A DNA stretch of 58,233 nt from Candidatus Eremiobacterota bacterium (GTDB lineage: Bacteria > Vulcanimicrobiota > Vulcanimicrobiia > Vulcanimicrobiales > Vulcanimicrobiaceae). The notes under the pieces were generated by a model. It did no database searches and was not told the DNA's origin. It saw only the letters and a list, made by a program, of their open reading frames with translations. Made by a program: the position numbers and the translations under genes. Of this stretch, positions 25,340 through 33,573 are shown in pieces. Position 1 is the stretch's first letter. Each line of letters opens with the position of its first letter. The stretch covers positions 1-58,233 of the forward strand of contig JAFAKB010000035.1 in assembly GCA_019235885.1 (NCBI GenBank), in the 5' to 3' direction.

Positions 25340-26050
25340 TCAGTGGTGAGGAGCGGGAGTCGGGGACGCGGTCTGCGCGTTGATCACGCTGCTCGGCGCG
25401 GTGCCCGGGACCGGCGTCGCCGCGACGCCGCCGCCGGGCAGAATCTGGGGCTGCTGCGCCGAGCCGCCCGCCGGCACGGCGGTCGTGGTGCTCGCCGCCG
25501 ACGCTGCTTCGGCGGAACCGGGGATCGACGCCATCGCCGGACCGGTGCTCACCGAGGCTTCGCCGTCCTCGCGCTTCGCGACCGCGACCATCCGGTTGCG
25601 CGGGAAGTCGTGGCGCAGCCAGGCAAACGTGGCGTGGACGTGCTTCACGCCGTCGACGGTGTGGATCTTGCCGTAGAAGTGCTCGAGCGCGTAGATCGTC
25701 CCGGGGATCCAGCCGTCGCACGGGTACTTGCGCTGCCAGTCGTGCATCGCGTCTTCGGTCAGCGCGATCGCGTTGAGCGTGGAGTCGGCCTTGGCCGGAT
25801 CGATGTCGACCTTGATCCCCTGGTCTTTGATCGTGTTCCGGATGCCGAGGATACTCATCTTCAGCTTTCCGAAGTACTCGTCGGCCGGCGCGACCTTGCA
25901 TTTCCGCACGGCGGCGCGCGCGACGTGCTTTCCGTTGGCAGCCGGATGCGCGGGCGCGGCGTGCGGCGCGCGTTTGGGCGGAGCCGTCGCCGAGACCGCC
26001 GCAGTGGTGGCGGCGGCGACGAGCGAAGCACACACGATCAGTCGTTTCAC
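25340..26050 (-). CDS. Secreted hypothetical protein
   Basis: 236 residues with a signal peptide (MKRLIVCASLVAAATTAAVS). A soluble core at about 50-155 (DEYFGKLKMSILGIRNTIKD; LEHFYGKIHTVDGVKHVHAT) is followed by a low-complexity Ala/Pro/Thr tail. Two cysteines (KCKV and YPCDGW) could pair. Family not recognised. Convergent with the beta-barrel gene through the shared terminator and divergent from the nitrilase gene. Confidence 0.65.
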   Translation of the reverse strand: MKRLIVCASLVAAATTAAVSATAPPKRAPHAAPAHPAANGKHVARAAVRKCKVAPADEYFGKLKMSILGIRNTIKDQGIKVDIDPAKADSTLNAIALTEDAMHDWQRKYPCDGWIPGTIYALEHFYGKIHTVDGVKHVHATFAWLRHDFPRNRMVAVAKREDGEASVSTGPAMASIPGSAEAASAASTTTAVPAGGSAQQPQILPGGGVAATPVPGTAPSSVINAQTASPTPAPHH

Positions 26051-26138
26051 TCGGACGTCCTCATGTCGGGGCTTGGATATGCGAATGCGGCGAGCGGCTA
26101 TCCGTCCGTGTAGGCCCTCGGATCGGAGACGTAATTAG

Positions 26139-27422
26139 GTGAGTGCTCGTCCGACACCCGTCGCTGCCGTGCAGACGGTCGCGCACGATCGCGCCGACTT
26201 CCCGGAGCGGTGGCCCGCGCTGCTGGCGCGGATCGCCGCGGCCGCGGAGTCCGGCGCACGCTTGATCGTCGTCCCCGAAGGGACCGTCCCCGCCTATGTC
26301 ATCGGCACCGAGCCAGTCGATCCGCAGCAATTGGAGGCCGCGGCGCAAGACGTGATCGCGGTCGCAGCGCGCACCGGCGCGACGATCGTCTACGGCGGCG
26401 CGCGCGCCGGCGCGCACGGCCTCGCGAACAGCGCCTACGTGGTGACGGCGGCCGGCATCGCCGGCTACGCCGACAAGTGCCTGTTGTGGCACTTCGACCG
26501 CCGCTGGTTCAGCGCCGGGACAGCGCTCGAACCGGTCGACACGCCGGTCGGCCGGCTGGGGATCTTCATCTGCGCCGACGGACGGATCCCGACCATCGGC
26601 AGCACGCTGGTGGCGAAGGGCGCGGAGGTTCTCGTCGTGCCGACGGCGTGGGTCACCAGCGGCCGCGACCCGCGCGCGCTCGAGAACCTGCAAGCCGACC
26701 TGATGGCGCCGGTGCGCGCCCGCGAGAACGGCGTCCCGCTCGTCGCCGCCAACAAGGCCGGCGTGGAAGCGCGCAGCGTCGCGTACTGCGGGAAGAGCCA
26801 GATCGTCGCTGCCGACGGAACGCTCGTCGCGCTCGCGCCGCAGCACGAGGAGACGGTGCTGCGCGGGACGGTCGCGCTGGGGCCCTCGATCGCCGATCTG
26901 CCGCCGCAGCCCCCGGCGGTAAGGCGGCTCGCGGGGGACGTCTTGCCCGCCGCGCTGCGCATCGCGCTCACCGAACGCTCCGATCCCGAGCTGCGCCGGC
27001 TCGCGGCGCTCGAGGACGCCGACGTGGTGATCGATCCGCACGCGCCGCCGGCGTTCGCGGACGCCGCGGTCGTCGAGGACGAAGCGGTGCTCGACCCGCG
27101 CGCGCTCGTCGCGCCGCGGCTCGACGGCGTGCGGCTCTTCGTCTGGCACGCGTCGATCGAGCGCGAGTGGGTCGTGCCGTTCGCGCGCACGCGCGCCGCC
27201 GAGCTGCGCGCGTACGTCGTCGCGTTCGACACTCCGCGGCGCCGCGCGTTCGCGGTCGATCCGGACGGCAACGTCGTCTGCGGCACGTTCGGCGACTTCG
27301 AGCTCGCCGCGTTCACCTTTGAACGCAGTCGCACGGAAAGTTGGAGGGTTGCTCCCGCGACCGACGTACGAGAGGCCCTCGTGCGCATCGGCAACTTCCC
27401 TTCCACCAACGCGGCGACGTGA
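26139..27422 (+). CDS. Carbon-nitrogen hydrolase (nitrilase superfamily) with C-terminal extension
   Basis: 427 residues. The catalytic triad is visible: Glu in IVVPEGTVPAY, Lys in YADKCLLWHFD and Cys in GIFICADGRIP. The N-terminal 270 residues are a standard nitrilase fold; about 150 further residues have no family I recognise. Substrate (amide, nitrile or N-carbamoyl compound) unknown. GTG start with GGAG about 11 bp upstream. The stop overlaps the next gene as GTGA. Confidence 0.85.
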   Translation: MSARPTPVAAVQTVAHDRADFPERWPALLARIAAAAESGARLIVVPEGTVPAYVIGTEPVDPQQLEAAAQDVIAVAARTGATIVYGGARAGAHGLANSAYVVTAAGIAGYADKCLLWHFDRRWFSAGTALEPVDTPVGRLGIFICADGRIPTIGSTLVAKGAEVLVVPTAWVTSGRDPRALENLQADLMAPVRARENGVPLVAANKAGVEARSVAYCGKSQIVAADGTLVALAPQHEETVLRGTVALGPSIADLPPQPPAVRRLAGDVLPAALRIALTERSDPELRRLAALEDADVVIDPHAPPAFADAAVVEDEAVLDPRALVAPRLDGVRLFVWHASIEREWVVPFARTRAAELRAYVVAFDTPRRRAFAVDPDGNVVCGTFGDFELAAFTFERSRTESWRVAPATDVREALVRIGNFPSTNAAT

Positions 27423-27985
27423 GCACGAACGCGGCAAAGTCCTTCGAAGAGGCGCACGAAAGGCACGAGCACGGAGGCGAGGGACCGCGCTGGGTGCCGA
27501 TCGCCGCGGCGACGCTCGCCGTGCTGGCGGCGATCGCCGGCTACTTCGGCAACCTGCGCTCGACGCAGGCGCTGGTCGAAAAAAACGACGCGATCGTGTC
27601 GACCACCAAAGCGTCCGACACGTGGAACCAGTACCAAGCGGGGCGGGTGAAATACTACGTCGCGACGATCGCGCTCGATCAGGGCGTGGGTCCGGGCGGG
27701 AACGCGGCCGATCTCAAGCAAACCGCGGCGAGCGAGAAATCGAAGGGACCTGCGCTCGTGGAGAAGGCGCACGCGTTCGAGGAAGAAGCGGCGCGCCACA
27801 ACGAGCGCTCGGAGCGGCTGTTGAACCAGCACGAGACGATCGAGGTCGGCACGACGCTGTTCGAGGTCGCGATCGTGTTGGTCTCGATCACCGCGCTCGT
27901 CGGTTCGCGGCTGCTGCCGATCAGCGCTGGGATCGCGGCCGTGCTCGGGCTCGGGTTCTTCGTCGCCGGGCTGACCGCGAAGTAG
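27419..27985 (+). CDS. DUF4337-type membrane protein
   Basis: 188 residues. One N-terminal membrane helix (WVPIAAATLAVLAAIAGYFG), a long cytosolic or periplasmic helical region (VSTTKASDTWNQYQAGRVKY; EEEAARHNERSERLLNQHET) and two C-terminal helices (VGTTLFEVAIVLVSITALVG; AAVLGLGFFVAGL). This matches DUF4337, whose function is unknown. GTG overlaps the nitrilase TGA (27419-27422), so the two are coupled. Confidence 0.78.
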   Translation: MSTNAAKSFEEAHERHEHGGEGPRWVPIAAATLAVLAAIAGYFGNLRSTQALVEKNDAIVSTTKASDTWNQYQAGRVKYYVATIALDQGVGPGGNAADLKQTAASEKSKGPALVEKAHAFEEEAARHNERSERLLNQHETIEVGTTLFEVAIVLVSITALVGSRLLPISAGIAAVLGLGFFVAGLTAK

Positions 27986-27994
27986 CGAGCGCGC

Positions 27995-30157
27995 TTGCGC
28001 CGCTTTCGCGCCTTCGCAACGCTGTGCGCGCTCGCCGCGCTCTTCGCGGCCGGCGTTCCCGTTGCGGTGCGCGCGGCCGAGCTTCCGGCGGCGCTCGCGC
28101 CGCTCGCGCCGTTTCCGCTCGTCACCGGCTCGAGCGTGGAACGTGAAGCGGTCGCGCCCGGCGTCGCGCGCGCGACGTACCGGCTGCTGACGTCCGCCGG
28201 CCCGCTGGTCGTCTCGGTGGTGACCGTCGATCCGCGCGAGCCGACGGTGCGCCTCGGCACCGTGCTCGCGAACGACCGGATCGTCTCGAAGGACGAACCC
28301 GTCTCGTCGATGGCGCGGCGGACCGGCGCGGTCGCCGGAATCAACGGCGACTACTTCGACATCGGCGCGAGCGGCGCGCCGCTCGGCGTGCTGATCCGCA
28401 ACGGCGCGCTCGAGCGCACGCCGAGCGCGCGCGTCGCGCTGACGGTCGCGCGCGACCGCAGCGTGCGCTTCGAGACGTACCGCTTCTCGGGCAGCGTAAC
28501 GAGCGGTGCGGTGACGGTCCCGATCAGCGCGCTGAACGAATGGCCGCCGCAGGGCGGCGCGGTCGTGCTGACGCCGGCGTTCGGCACGATCCCGCCGAGC
28601 GCGAACGGCGTCACGCTGCTCGATTTGCAGCCGCTCGCGAGCGACGCCGGCGGCGCGCGGTACCGCGTGGCGGCGGTAACGAACGCTCCGCCGTGGCCCG
28701 CGCCCGGCGCGCTGCGGCTGGCGTACGGGCCGGCGGCGCAGAACTTCCGGGCGCTGCCCGACGTCGGCGACGTCGTGCGGGTCGCGTTCGGCACCGAGCC
28801 GCCGCTCGCGGACGTGGCCGCCGCGATCGGCGGCGGGCCGGAATTGCTGCACGCCGGCGCGCCGGTCGACGATCCGGCCTCACCGAACTACGCCGACCGC
28901 GACCGGCGCATCCCGGCCGCGGCGGCGGCGCGCTTTCCCGACGGGACGCTCGCGCTGGTCGTCGTCGACGGCCGCCATCCGGCGACCTCGATCGGCGTGA
29001 ACCGCGGCGAGCTGATCGCGCTGCTGCGCGCGCTCGGCGCGAGCGACGCGATGCTGTTCGACAGCGGCGGCTCGGCGACGCTCGTCGCGCGCGTGCTCGG
29101 CGACGCCGAAGCGAGCGTCGTCAACGAGCCGTCGGACGGCATCGAGCGCCCCGTCGCGGACGGGCTGTTCGTCTACAGCGACGCGCCGCTCGGGCCGCCG
29201 GCGCGGCTGATCCTTCGTCCGGCGCGAATCGTCGCGCTGCCCGGCGCGCGCGTCGCGCTGCGCGCGCGCGTCGTCGACGCGAACGACCACGGGCTCGGCG
29301 ACGCGCGCGGCGCCTGGCGCATCGCGCCGACGCCGCTCATTGCTTCAATAGGCGAGGATGACACGCTGCATGCCGGTGAGCGCGCGGGCAGCGCGCTCGT
29401 GCACGTCGCGCGCGGCGGCGTCGCGACGGATCTGCCGGTCGACGTCGTCGACCGAGTCGCGCGCATCGTGATCGGCCCGGCGCGCGCGAATCCCGATCCG
29501 CACGCCGCGCTCACGCTGAGCGCGGAAGCGTTCGACAGCCACGACCGCCCGGTCGCGGTCGACGGTCTGGTGCGCTGGAGCGCGCGCGATGCGAGCATCG
29601 ACGCGCGCGGCCGGCTTCTCGCCGGCGAGCGCGACGCGCAGGTGACGGCGAGCGCCGGCGGCGCGAGCGTCAGCGTGACGATCCCGGTCGGTAAGCACAC
29701 CAGCGCGCTGGCGCTCTTCGACGACGCGCACCGCGCCGGCTGGAAGCTGGTGACGACGCCGGCCGGCGGCGCGGGCGCGGTGAGCGCCGACGGCGAGCGA
29801 TTGCAGATCGCGTACGACTTCAGCGCGGGTGAGCGCGCGGCGTACGCGGTGAACGAGACGCCGCTCGGCGAGCCGGTCGCGCTCGCGTGCGCGATCGACG
29901 GCGACGCGAACGGCGCGGCGCTGCGCGCGACGTTCTCCGACCGCTACGGCGACCGCCAAACGGTGACGTTCGCGCGCGCGATCGACTTCGCCGGAACGCG
30001 GCGACTCGGCGTCGCGGTGCCGCGTTCGCTGGCCCCGCCGATCGCGCTGCGCAACTTCTACGTCGTCGGAACGCTCGCCAACCCGCCGCTGACGGCGGCC
30101 GGAACGGTCGGCGTGCACGACTGCGTCGCGACGTTCCCCGGCGCTCAGGCGCCCTGA
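27995..30157 (+). CDS. Phosphodiester glycosidase (NAGPA) family exported protein
   Basis: 720 residues, TTG start, signal peptide (MRRFRAFATLCALAALFAAG). NAGPA-domain motifs: AGINGDYFDIGASGAPLG, PDGTLALVVVDGRHP and LFDSGGSATLVAR, as in the human uncovering enzyme and its bacterial homologues. C-terminal to about residue 400 are one or two Ig-like domains and a beta-rich carbohydrate-binding-like module. Likely cleaves a sugar-1-phosphodiester in the periplasm or outside; bacterial substrates are mostly unknown. Its last 13 bp overlap the convergent membrane gene. Confidence 0.85.
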   Translation: MRRFRAFATLCALAALFAAGVPVAVRAAELPAALAPLAPFPLVTGSSVEREAVAPGVARATYRLLTSAGPLVVSVVTVDPREPTVRLGTVLANDRIVSKDEPVSSMARRTGAVAGINGDYFDIGASGAPLGVLIRNGALERTPSARVALTVARDRSVRFETYRFSGSVTSGAVTVPISALNEWPPQGGAVVLTPAFGTIPPSANGVTLLDLQPLASDAGGARYRVAAVTNAPPWPAPGALRLAYGPAAQNFRALPDVGDVVRVAFGTEPPLADVAAAIGGGPELLHAGAPVDDPASPNYADRDRRIPAAAAARFPDGTLALVVVDGRHPATSIGVNRGELIALLRALGASDAMLFDSGGSATLVARVLGDAEASVVNEPSDGIERPVADGLFVYSDAPLGPPARLILRPARIVALPGARVALRARVVDANDHGLGDARGAWRIAPTPLIASIGEDDTLHAGERAGSALVHVARGGVATDLPVDVVDRVARIVIGPARANPDPHAALTLSAEAFDSHDRPVAVDGLVRWSARDASIDARGRLLAGERDAQVTASAGGASVSVTIPVGKHTSALALFDDAHRAGWKLVTTPAGGAGAVSADGERLQIAYDFSAGERAAYAVNETPLGEPVALACAIDGDANGAALRATFSDRYGDRQTVTFARAIDFAGTRRLGVAVPRSLAPPIALRNFYVVGTLANPPLTAAGTVGVHDCVATFPGAQAP

Positions 30158-31116
30158 GGCTGCGCCGCCGCGGGCGCCGCGCCGCGCGGGCGCAGCATGC
30201 TCCACCCGATCCCGGCGCAGAACAGCACGCCGCCGAGCACCAGCGCCCAGGTCGCCGGCGCCGCCGCGATCGCGAGCGCAGGATACGTGCCGATCGCGAC
30301 GCGCACGCGCAGGCCGGCGAGCGCGACGCCGGCGCCGGACGGCGCGAGCGCGATCCCGAGCGGTTTGCCGGCGTCGTCGGACGCGGTGAGGATCAGCGCC
30401 GGCTTCGAAGTGTCGACGCCGTTCACGCTCGCGTGCGGAAACTGCGCGAGATCGTGCGGGGTGAAGTAGAGCGCGTGCACGACGCGGTGCCGCGCCGGAA
30501 CCGCGAAGGTGTCGAGCGGCACGTCGAGCTCGCCGATGCGTTGGCGTTCGGTGAAGAGCAGCACCGGCGAAAGAAACGATGCGTTCGTCGGCTGCGTGAC
30601 GGTGAGGTGCGCGCCGCGCTCATCGCTCACGTCGACGTACGCGGCCGGATGCGCTTCGAGGTAGAACAGCGACTCGCCGGCGAGGCGGCGCGCCGATCCG
30701 CTCAGCACGATCTCCGGCGCGTTGCGCCGGCGCAGCGTGACGCCGCTCGTCCCGCGCGCGATCGCGTTCGCGTCGGCCGGCGCGAAGAACGCGGCGGCGC
30801 CGACCGCCGGGACGGGGACGACCGTTCCGGGCGTCCCGCTCACGCCGGCGGTGTCGGGACCGAGCAGTCCGGCGGCGAGCCCCGCCAGATCGGCGATCAC
30901 GGCGCCCGCCAGCGCGAGCAGCAGCCGCTTTCCGGCGACACCGTCGTTGCCGCGGCGGGCTCCGTTCGCATACGCGAGCATCACGACGAGCGCGATCGTG
31001 AGCGCGAGCGCGTACTGCCAGGTGTGGTAGAGCGGCGTCGCCGGAACGAGATCCTGGGCGAGGACCAGCGCGATCGCGATGAGCGCGACCGCGAGCGCCG
31101 CGACGCGCGCCGTCAC
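30145..31116 (-). CDS. Membrane protein coupled to TlpA (ResB-like topology)
   Basis: 323 residues: three N-terminal membrane segments (first 90 residues), a large periplasmic beta-rich domain and one C-terminal helix (APATWALVLGGVLFCAGIGW). That topology, and pairing with a thioredoxin of the TlpA/ResA type, recall cytochrome c maturation factor ResB, but the protein is short and I see no haem-binding His signature, so this is an inference. GTG overlaps the TlpA TGA as GTGA (31116-31113). Confidence 0.6.
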   Translation of the reverse strand: MTARVAALAVALIAIALVLAQDLVPATPLYHTWQYALALTIALVVMLAYANGARRGNDGVAGKRLLLALAGAVIADLAGLAAGLLGPDTAGVSGTPGTVVPVPAVGAAAFFAPADANAIARGTSGVTLRRRNAPEIVLSGSARRLAGESLFYLEAHPAAYVDVSDERGAHLTVTQPTNASFLSPVLLFTERQRIGELDVPLDTFAVPARHRVVHALYFTPHDLAQFPHASVNGVDTSKPALILTASDDAGKPLGIALAPSGAGVALAGLRVRVAIGTYPALAIAAAPATWALVLGGVLFCAGIGWSMLRPRGAAPAAAQPQGA

Positions 31117-31631
31117 TTCGCGGCGAGCGCGGGCGCGACGGCGGCGCGCATCTGTTCCAGCGTCAGCGCGCCGTCGATTCCGCGCACGACGCGGCCGTCG
31201 CGCGCGACGATCACCGTCGTCGGCAAGCCGATCCCTTGATATGCGCGCCCGTACTGCTGCTGCTCGTCGACCAGGATCGGAAACGTCACGCCGAACTGCC
31301 GTGCGAACGCCGCCGCCGCCGCGGACGACTCGCCCTGGTCGACGCCGAGCACGACCACCTTCCCGGCGTTCTCGCGCGCGAAGCGCTGCAGCGCCGGCAT
31401 CTCTTCACGGCACGGCGGACACCACGTCGCCCACAAGTTCATCAGCACCACTTGGCCGCGGTGGCGCGCGAGCGAGTCGGTGCGCCCGTCGGTGCGGCGG
31501 ACGTCGAACGACTGCGCGGGAGCGCCGGCGAGCGCGCCCGGTCCGCCGCCGTTGCCGGCCTTGCCGGGATCGGGGGCGTTGTAGCAGCCGCTCAGGAAGA
31601 CGAGCGCTGCGATGACGAGAGCCCTGGGCAC
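31113..31631 (-). CDS. TlpA/ResA-type thioredoxin lipoprotein
   Basis: 172 residues. Lipoprotein signal VPRALVIAALVFLSGC, then a thioredoxin fold with active site NLWATWCPPCREEMPAL and cis-Pro region GLPTTVIVARDG. Periplasmic thiol-disulfide reductase, typically supplying reducing power for cytochrome c maturation. GTG 31631 follows AGAGG. Twelve bases separate its start from the divergent hydrolase start. Confidence 0.88.
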   Translation of the reverse strand: MPRALVIAALVFLSGCYNAPDPGKAGNGGGPGALAGAPAQSFDVRRTDGRTDSLARHRGQVVLMNLWATWCPPCREEMPALQRFARENAGKVVVLGVDQGESSAAAAAFARQFGVTFPILVDEQQQYGRAYQGIGLPTTVIVARDGRVVRGIDGALTLEQMRAAVAPALAAK

Positions 31632-31643
31632 CGAAGCCTCTTC

Positions 31644-32531
31644 GTGGTGAACGCGGCGGTTCCGTCCGCGTGGCGCAGCGGGCGCGTGCGCGCGCGCGGC
31701 GTGACGCTGGCGGCGTACGAGACGGGGAGCGACGCGAGCGACGCGCGGGTCGTGCTGCTCTTGCACGGCCTCGGCCACTGGACCGACGGCGCGTGGAGCC
31801 GGCTCGTCCCGCGGCTCGATCCCGCGCTGCGTTACGTCGCGTTCGACCTGCCGGGCTTCGGCGCGAGCGAAAAACCCGACGCCCCGTACGACGCCGCCTA
31901 CTTCCGCCGCGTGACGAACGACGCCGTCGCGGCGCTCGGGCTGGAGCGCTTCGCGCTGGTCGGACACTCGCTGGGCGGCTTCATCGCCGCCGACTACGCC
32001 GGCGCATTTCCCGAGCGCGTCACGCACCTCGCGCTGATCGCGCCGGCAGGTTTCTCGCGCACGCCGCGCCACCTGTTCTACGGCCTCGCCGGCGCGGTGG
32101 CACGCGGGCTGGCGTCGAGCGCACCGGGCCGCGGCGTGTTCGCGCGCGCGCCGTCGAAGCGTTTCATCGCGCGCATCTTCGAGCGCGGCGTCGTCGAGGC
32201 GGCGTCGCTCGATCCGCACCAGATCGAACGCGCCTACGAGCTGGCGCAGGACCTCGCGCTGCGCAAAGCGTTCGCCGGCGTGTACAGCGGCGCGCTGCAG
32301 ACGTTCGCCCGGCGGCGCAGCATCCACGCCGATCTGGCGCGTTACCGCGGTCCGGTCTTCTGCGCCTGGGGCAAACACGACCGCTACATCGCAGTCGCCG
32401 CGCTGCGCGACGTCCAACGCGTCTACCCCCACGCGACGACGCTCGTCCTCAACCGCAGCGGCCACCTGCCACAGCTCGAAGAACCCGACCAACTCGGCGC
32501 CGCACTGGGCACGTTTCTCGCCTCACCGTAG
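31644..32531 (+). CDS. Alpha/beta-fold hydrolase
   Basis: About 295 residues. Oxyanion region LLLHGLGHWTDGAWSRL, nucleophile elbow VGHSLGGFIAADYA, acid in CAWGKHDRYI and catalytic His in RSGHLPQLEEPDQL: a complete Ser-Asp-His triad. Resembles meta-cleavage or lipase-like esterases; substrate unknown. GTG at 31644 or 31647; no clear ribosome-binding site. Convergent with a small membrane protein by 9 bp. Confidence 0.85.
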   Translation: MVNAAVPSAWRSGRVRARGVTLAAYETGSDASDARVVLLLHGLGHWTDGAWSRLVPRLDPALRYVAFDLPGFGASEKPDAPYDAAYFRRVTNDAVAALGLERFALVGHSLGGFIAADYAGAFPERVTHLALIAPAGFSRTPRHLFYGLAGAVARGLASSAPGRGVFARAPSKRFIARIFERGVVEAASLDPHQIERAYELAQDLALRKAFAGVYSGALQTFARRRSIHADLARYRGPVFCAWGKHDRYIAVAALRDVQRVYPHATTLVLNRSGHLPQLEEPDQLGAALGTFLASP

Positions 32532-32975
32532 GTCAAGCGCAATCTGTGTGATCAGCACGATCGCGGTGACGATTGCGGTGAGAACCGTCGCCACGTCGAG
32601 CCTCGTCGCCTTCCGATTGTTTATCGCTTCGTCGGCACGACATGCGCGCACGGTGGCCGTAACGGCTTTTCGAAGCGTGGTCGTCGGGTACTCCGGAAAG
32701 AACGTCTCCAACGCCTCCGGAGCCGGCACGCGGTCCTCACTCTTCGTCATGAACGCGTTCAGCAGAAACGCGAGCGGAACGAGATAGAGCAATGCGCAGG
32801 CAGCGATCCACACGGAGCTTTGAAGCCGGAATGAAAACCCGATGAAAGCGACCACGCCGGCAAGGAGCGATGTGACCTTGGCGTCTATCGCCTTGCCTCG
32901 GTCTTCCTCTCGTTCTCTGCGTTCGACGACGAGGCCGTAGAGGTAACGATAGTCGACTTCGTCATCAGGCCCCAG
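32523..32975 (-). CDS. Small membrane protein, possibly DUF5706/SLATT-like
   Basis: About 150 residues. A charged N-terminal helix (ERREREEDRGKAIDAKVTSL) enters two adjacent membrane segments (VAFIGFSF; SVWIAACALLYLVPLAFLLN), then a soluble loop and a C-terminal membrane helix (VLTAIVTAIVLITQIALDL). R-x-KA-x-DAK before the first helix pair is reminiscent of Pycsar effector (DUF5706) or SLATT membrane proteins, but no nucleotide cyclase is nearby. No ATG/GTG/TTG lies close; CTG 32975, ATT 32996 or a distant GTG 33089 are the options. Lower GC than surroundings. Confidence 0.5.
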   Translation of the reverse strand: MGPDDEVDYRYLYGLVVERREREEDRGKAIDAKVTSLLAGVVAFIGFSFRLQSSVWIAACALLYLVPLAFLLNAFMTKSEDRVPAPEALETFFPEYPTTTLRKAVTATVRACRADEAINNRKATRLDVATVLTAIVTAIVLITQIALDLR

Positions 32976-32983
32976 CGGTTCGA

Positions 32984-33157
32984 CTAGGTACGAAATCTGC
33001 GGAACGGATCGCTCGGGTTCATCGGACGAATGAAATCGCTCTCCACGGGAGGCCGAGGGGCGGGAATCGGCGGATCTTCGTCCAGCCACTCGCGGACCGT
33101 TTGCGGGACAGGCTTCGGCCCGGGCGAGCCGGCAGGCGGGCGGTGTGGTTCTTTCAT
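32984..33157 (-). CDS. Small proline-rich protein (57 residues)
   Basis: ATG 33157 has a textbook AGGAG six bases upstream. The product (MKEPHRPPAGSPGPKPVPQT followed by VREWLDEDPPIPAPRPP) is proline-rich and probably disordered. It precedes the small membrane protein by 8 bases, so the downstream gene may depend on reinitiation. Not recognised. The ribosome-binding site is the main support. Confidence 0.5.
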   Translation of the reverse strand: MKEPHRPPAGSPGPKPVPQTVREWLDEDPPIPAPRPPVESDFIRPMNPSDPFRRFRT

Positions 33158-33240
33158 GAGCGGCTCCTTGATGCACGCCCAAATTGTCTTCAGCGCGTGT
33201 GTCGGGGTCATGACCGACCCGTTACCATAAAAATGACCCG

Positions 33241-33525
33241 CTACCAATCCCCCATGCGGTTTTCGTCTACCTCGCCTTCGAAGACGAGGGTGCCGGGGGC
33301 GAGGATCGCCGAGACGACCGGGACGCCGGCGAAGCGCAGCTCGCGGCGCAGCGCGTCGTCGGGCGAGCGCCCCGTCAGCGCGGCGAATCGGCTCAGCACG
33401 TCGGGCGCGCAGAGCACGCGCTGCGGCGCGACGTTGTACATGCGCCGAAACCCGGCCAGCGCCGCGTCGAAGGCGGGCTCGTCGAACGCCGCGCCGAGCG
33501 CGACGGTCCAGCGGACGCGTTCCAA
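33241..33525 (-). CDS. Hypothetical protein
   Basis: 94 residues from a TTG at 33525. A helix pair (AFDAALAGFRRMYNVAPQRV; VLSRFAALTGRSPDDALRRE) is followed by two short strands (GVPVVSAILAPGTLVFEGEV). No signal peptide, no membrane segment, family not recognised. Divergent from folD with 48 bp between starts. Confidence 0.5.
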   Translation of the reverse strand: MERVRWTVALGAAFDEPAFDAALAGFRRMYNVAPQRVLCAPDVLSRFAALTGRSPDDALRRELRFAGVPVVSAILAPGTLVFEGEVDENRMGDW

Positions 33526-33573
33526 CCGTCTACCGCAAGGCTGAACCGACTAGCCGCCCGAACCGCAGGCGCG

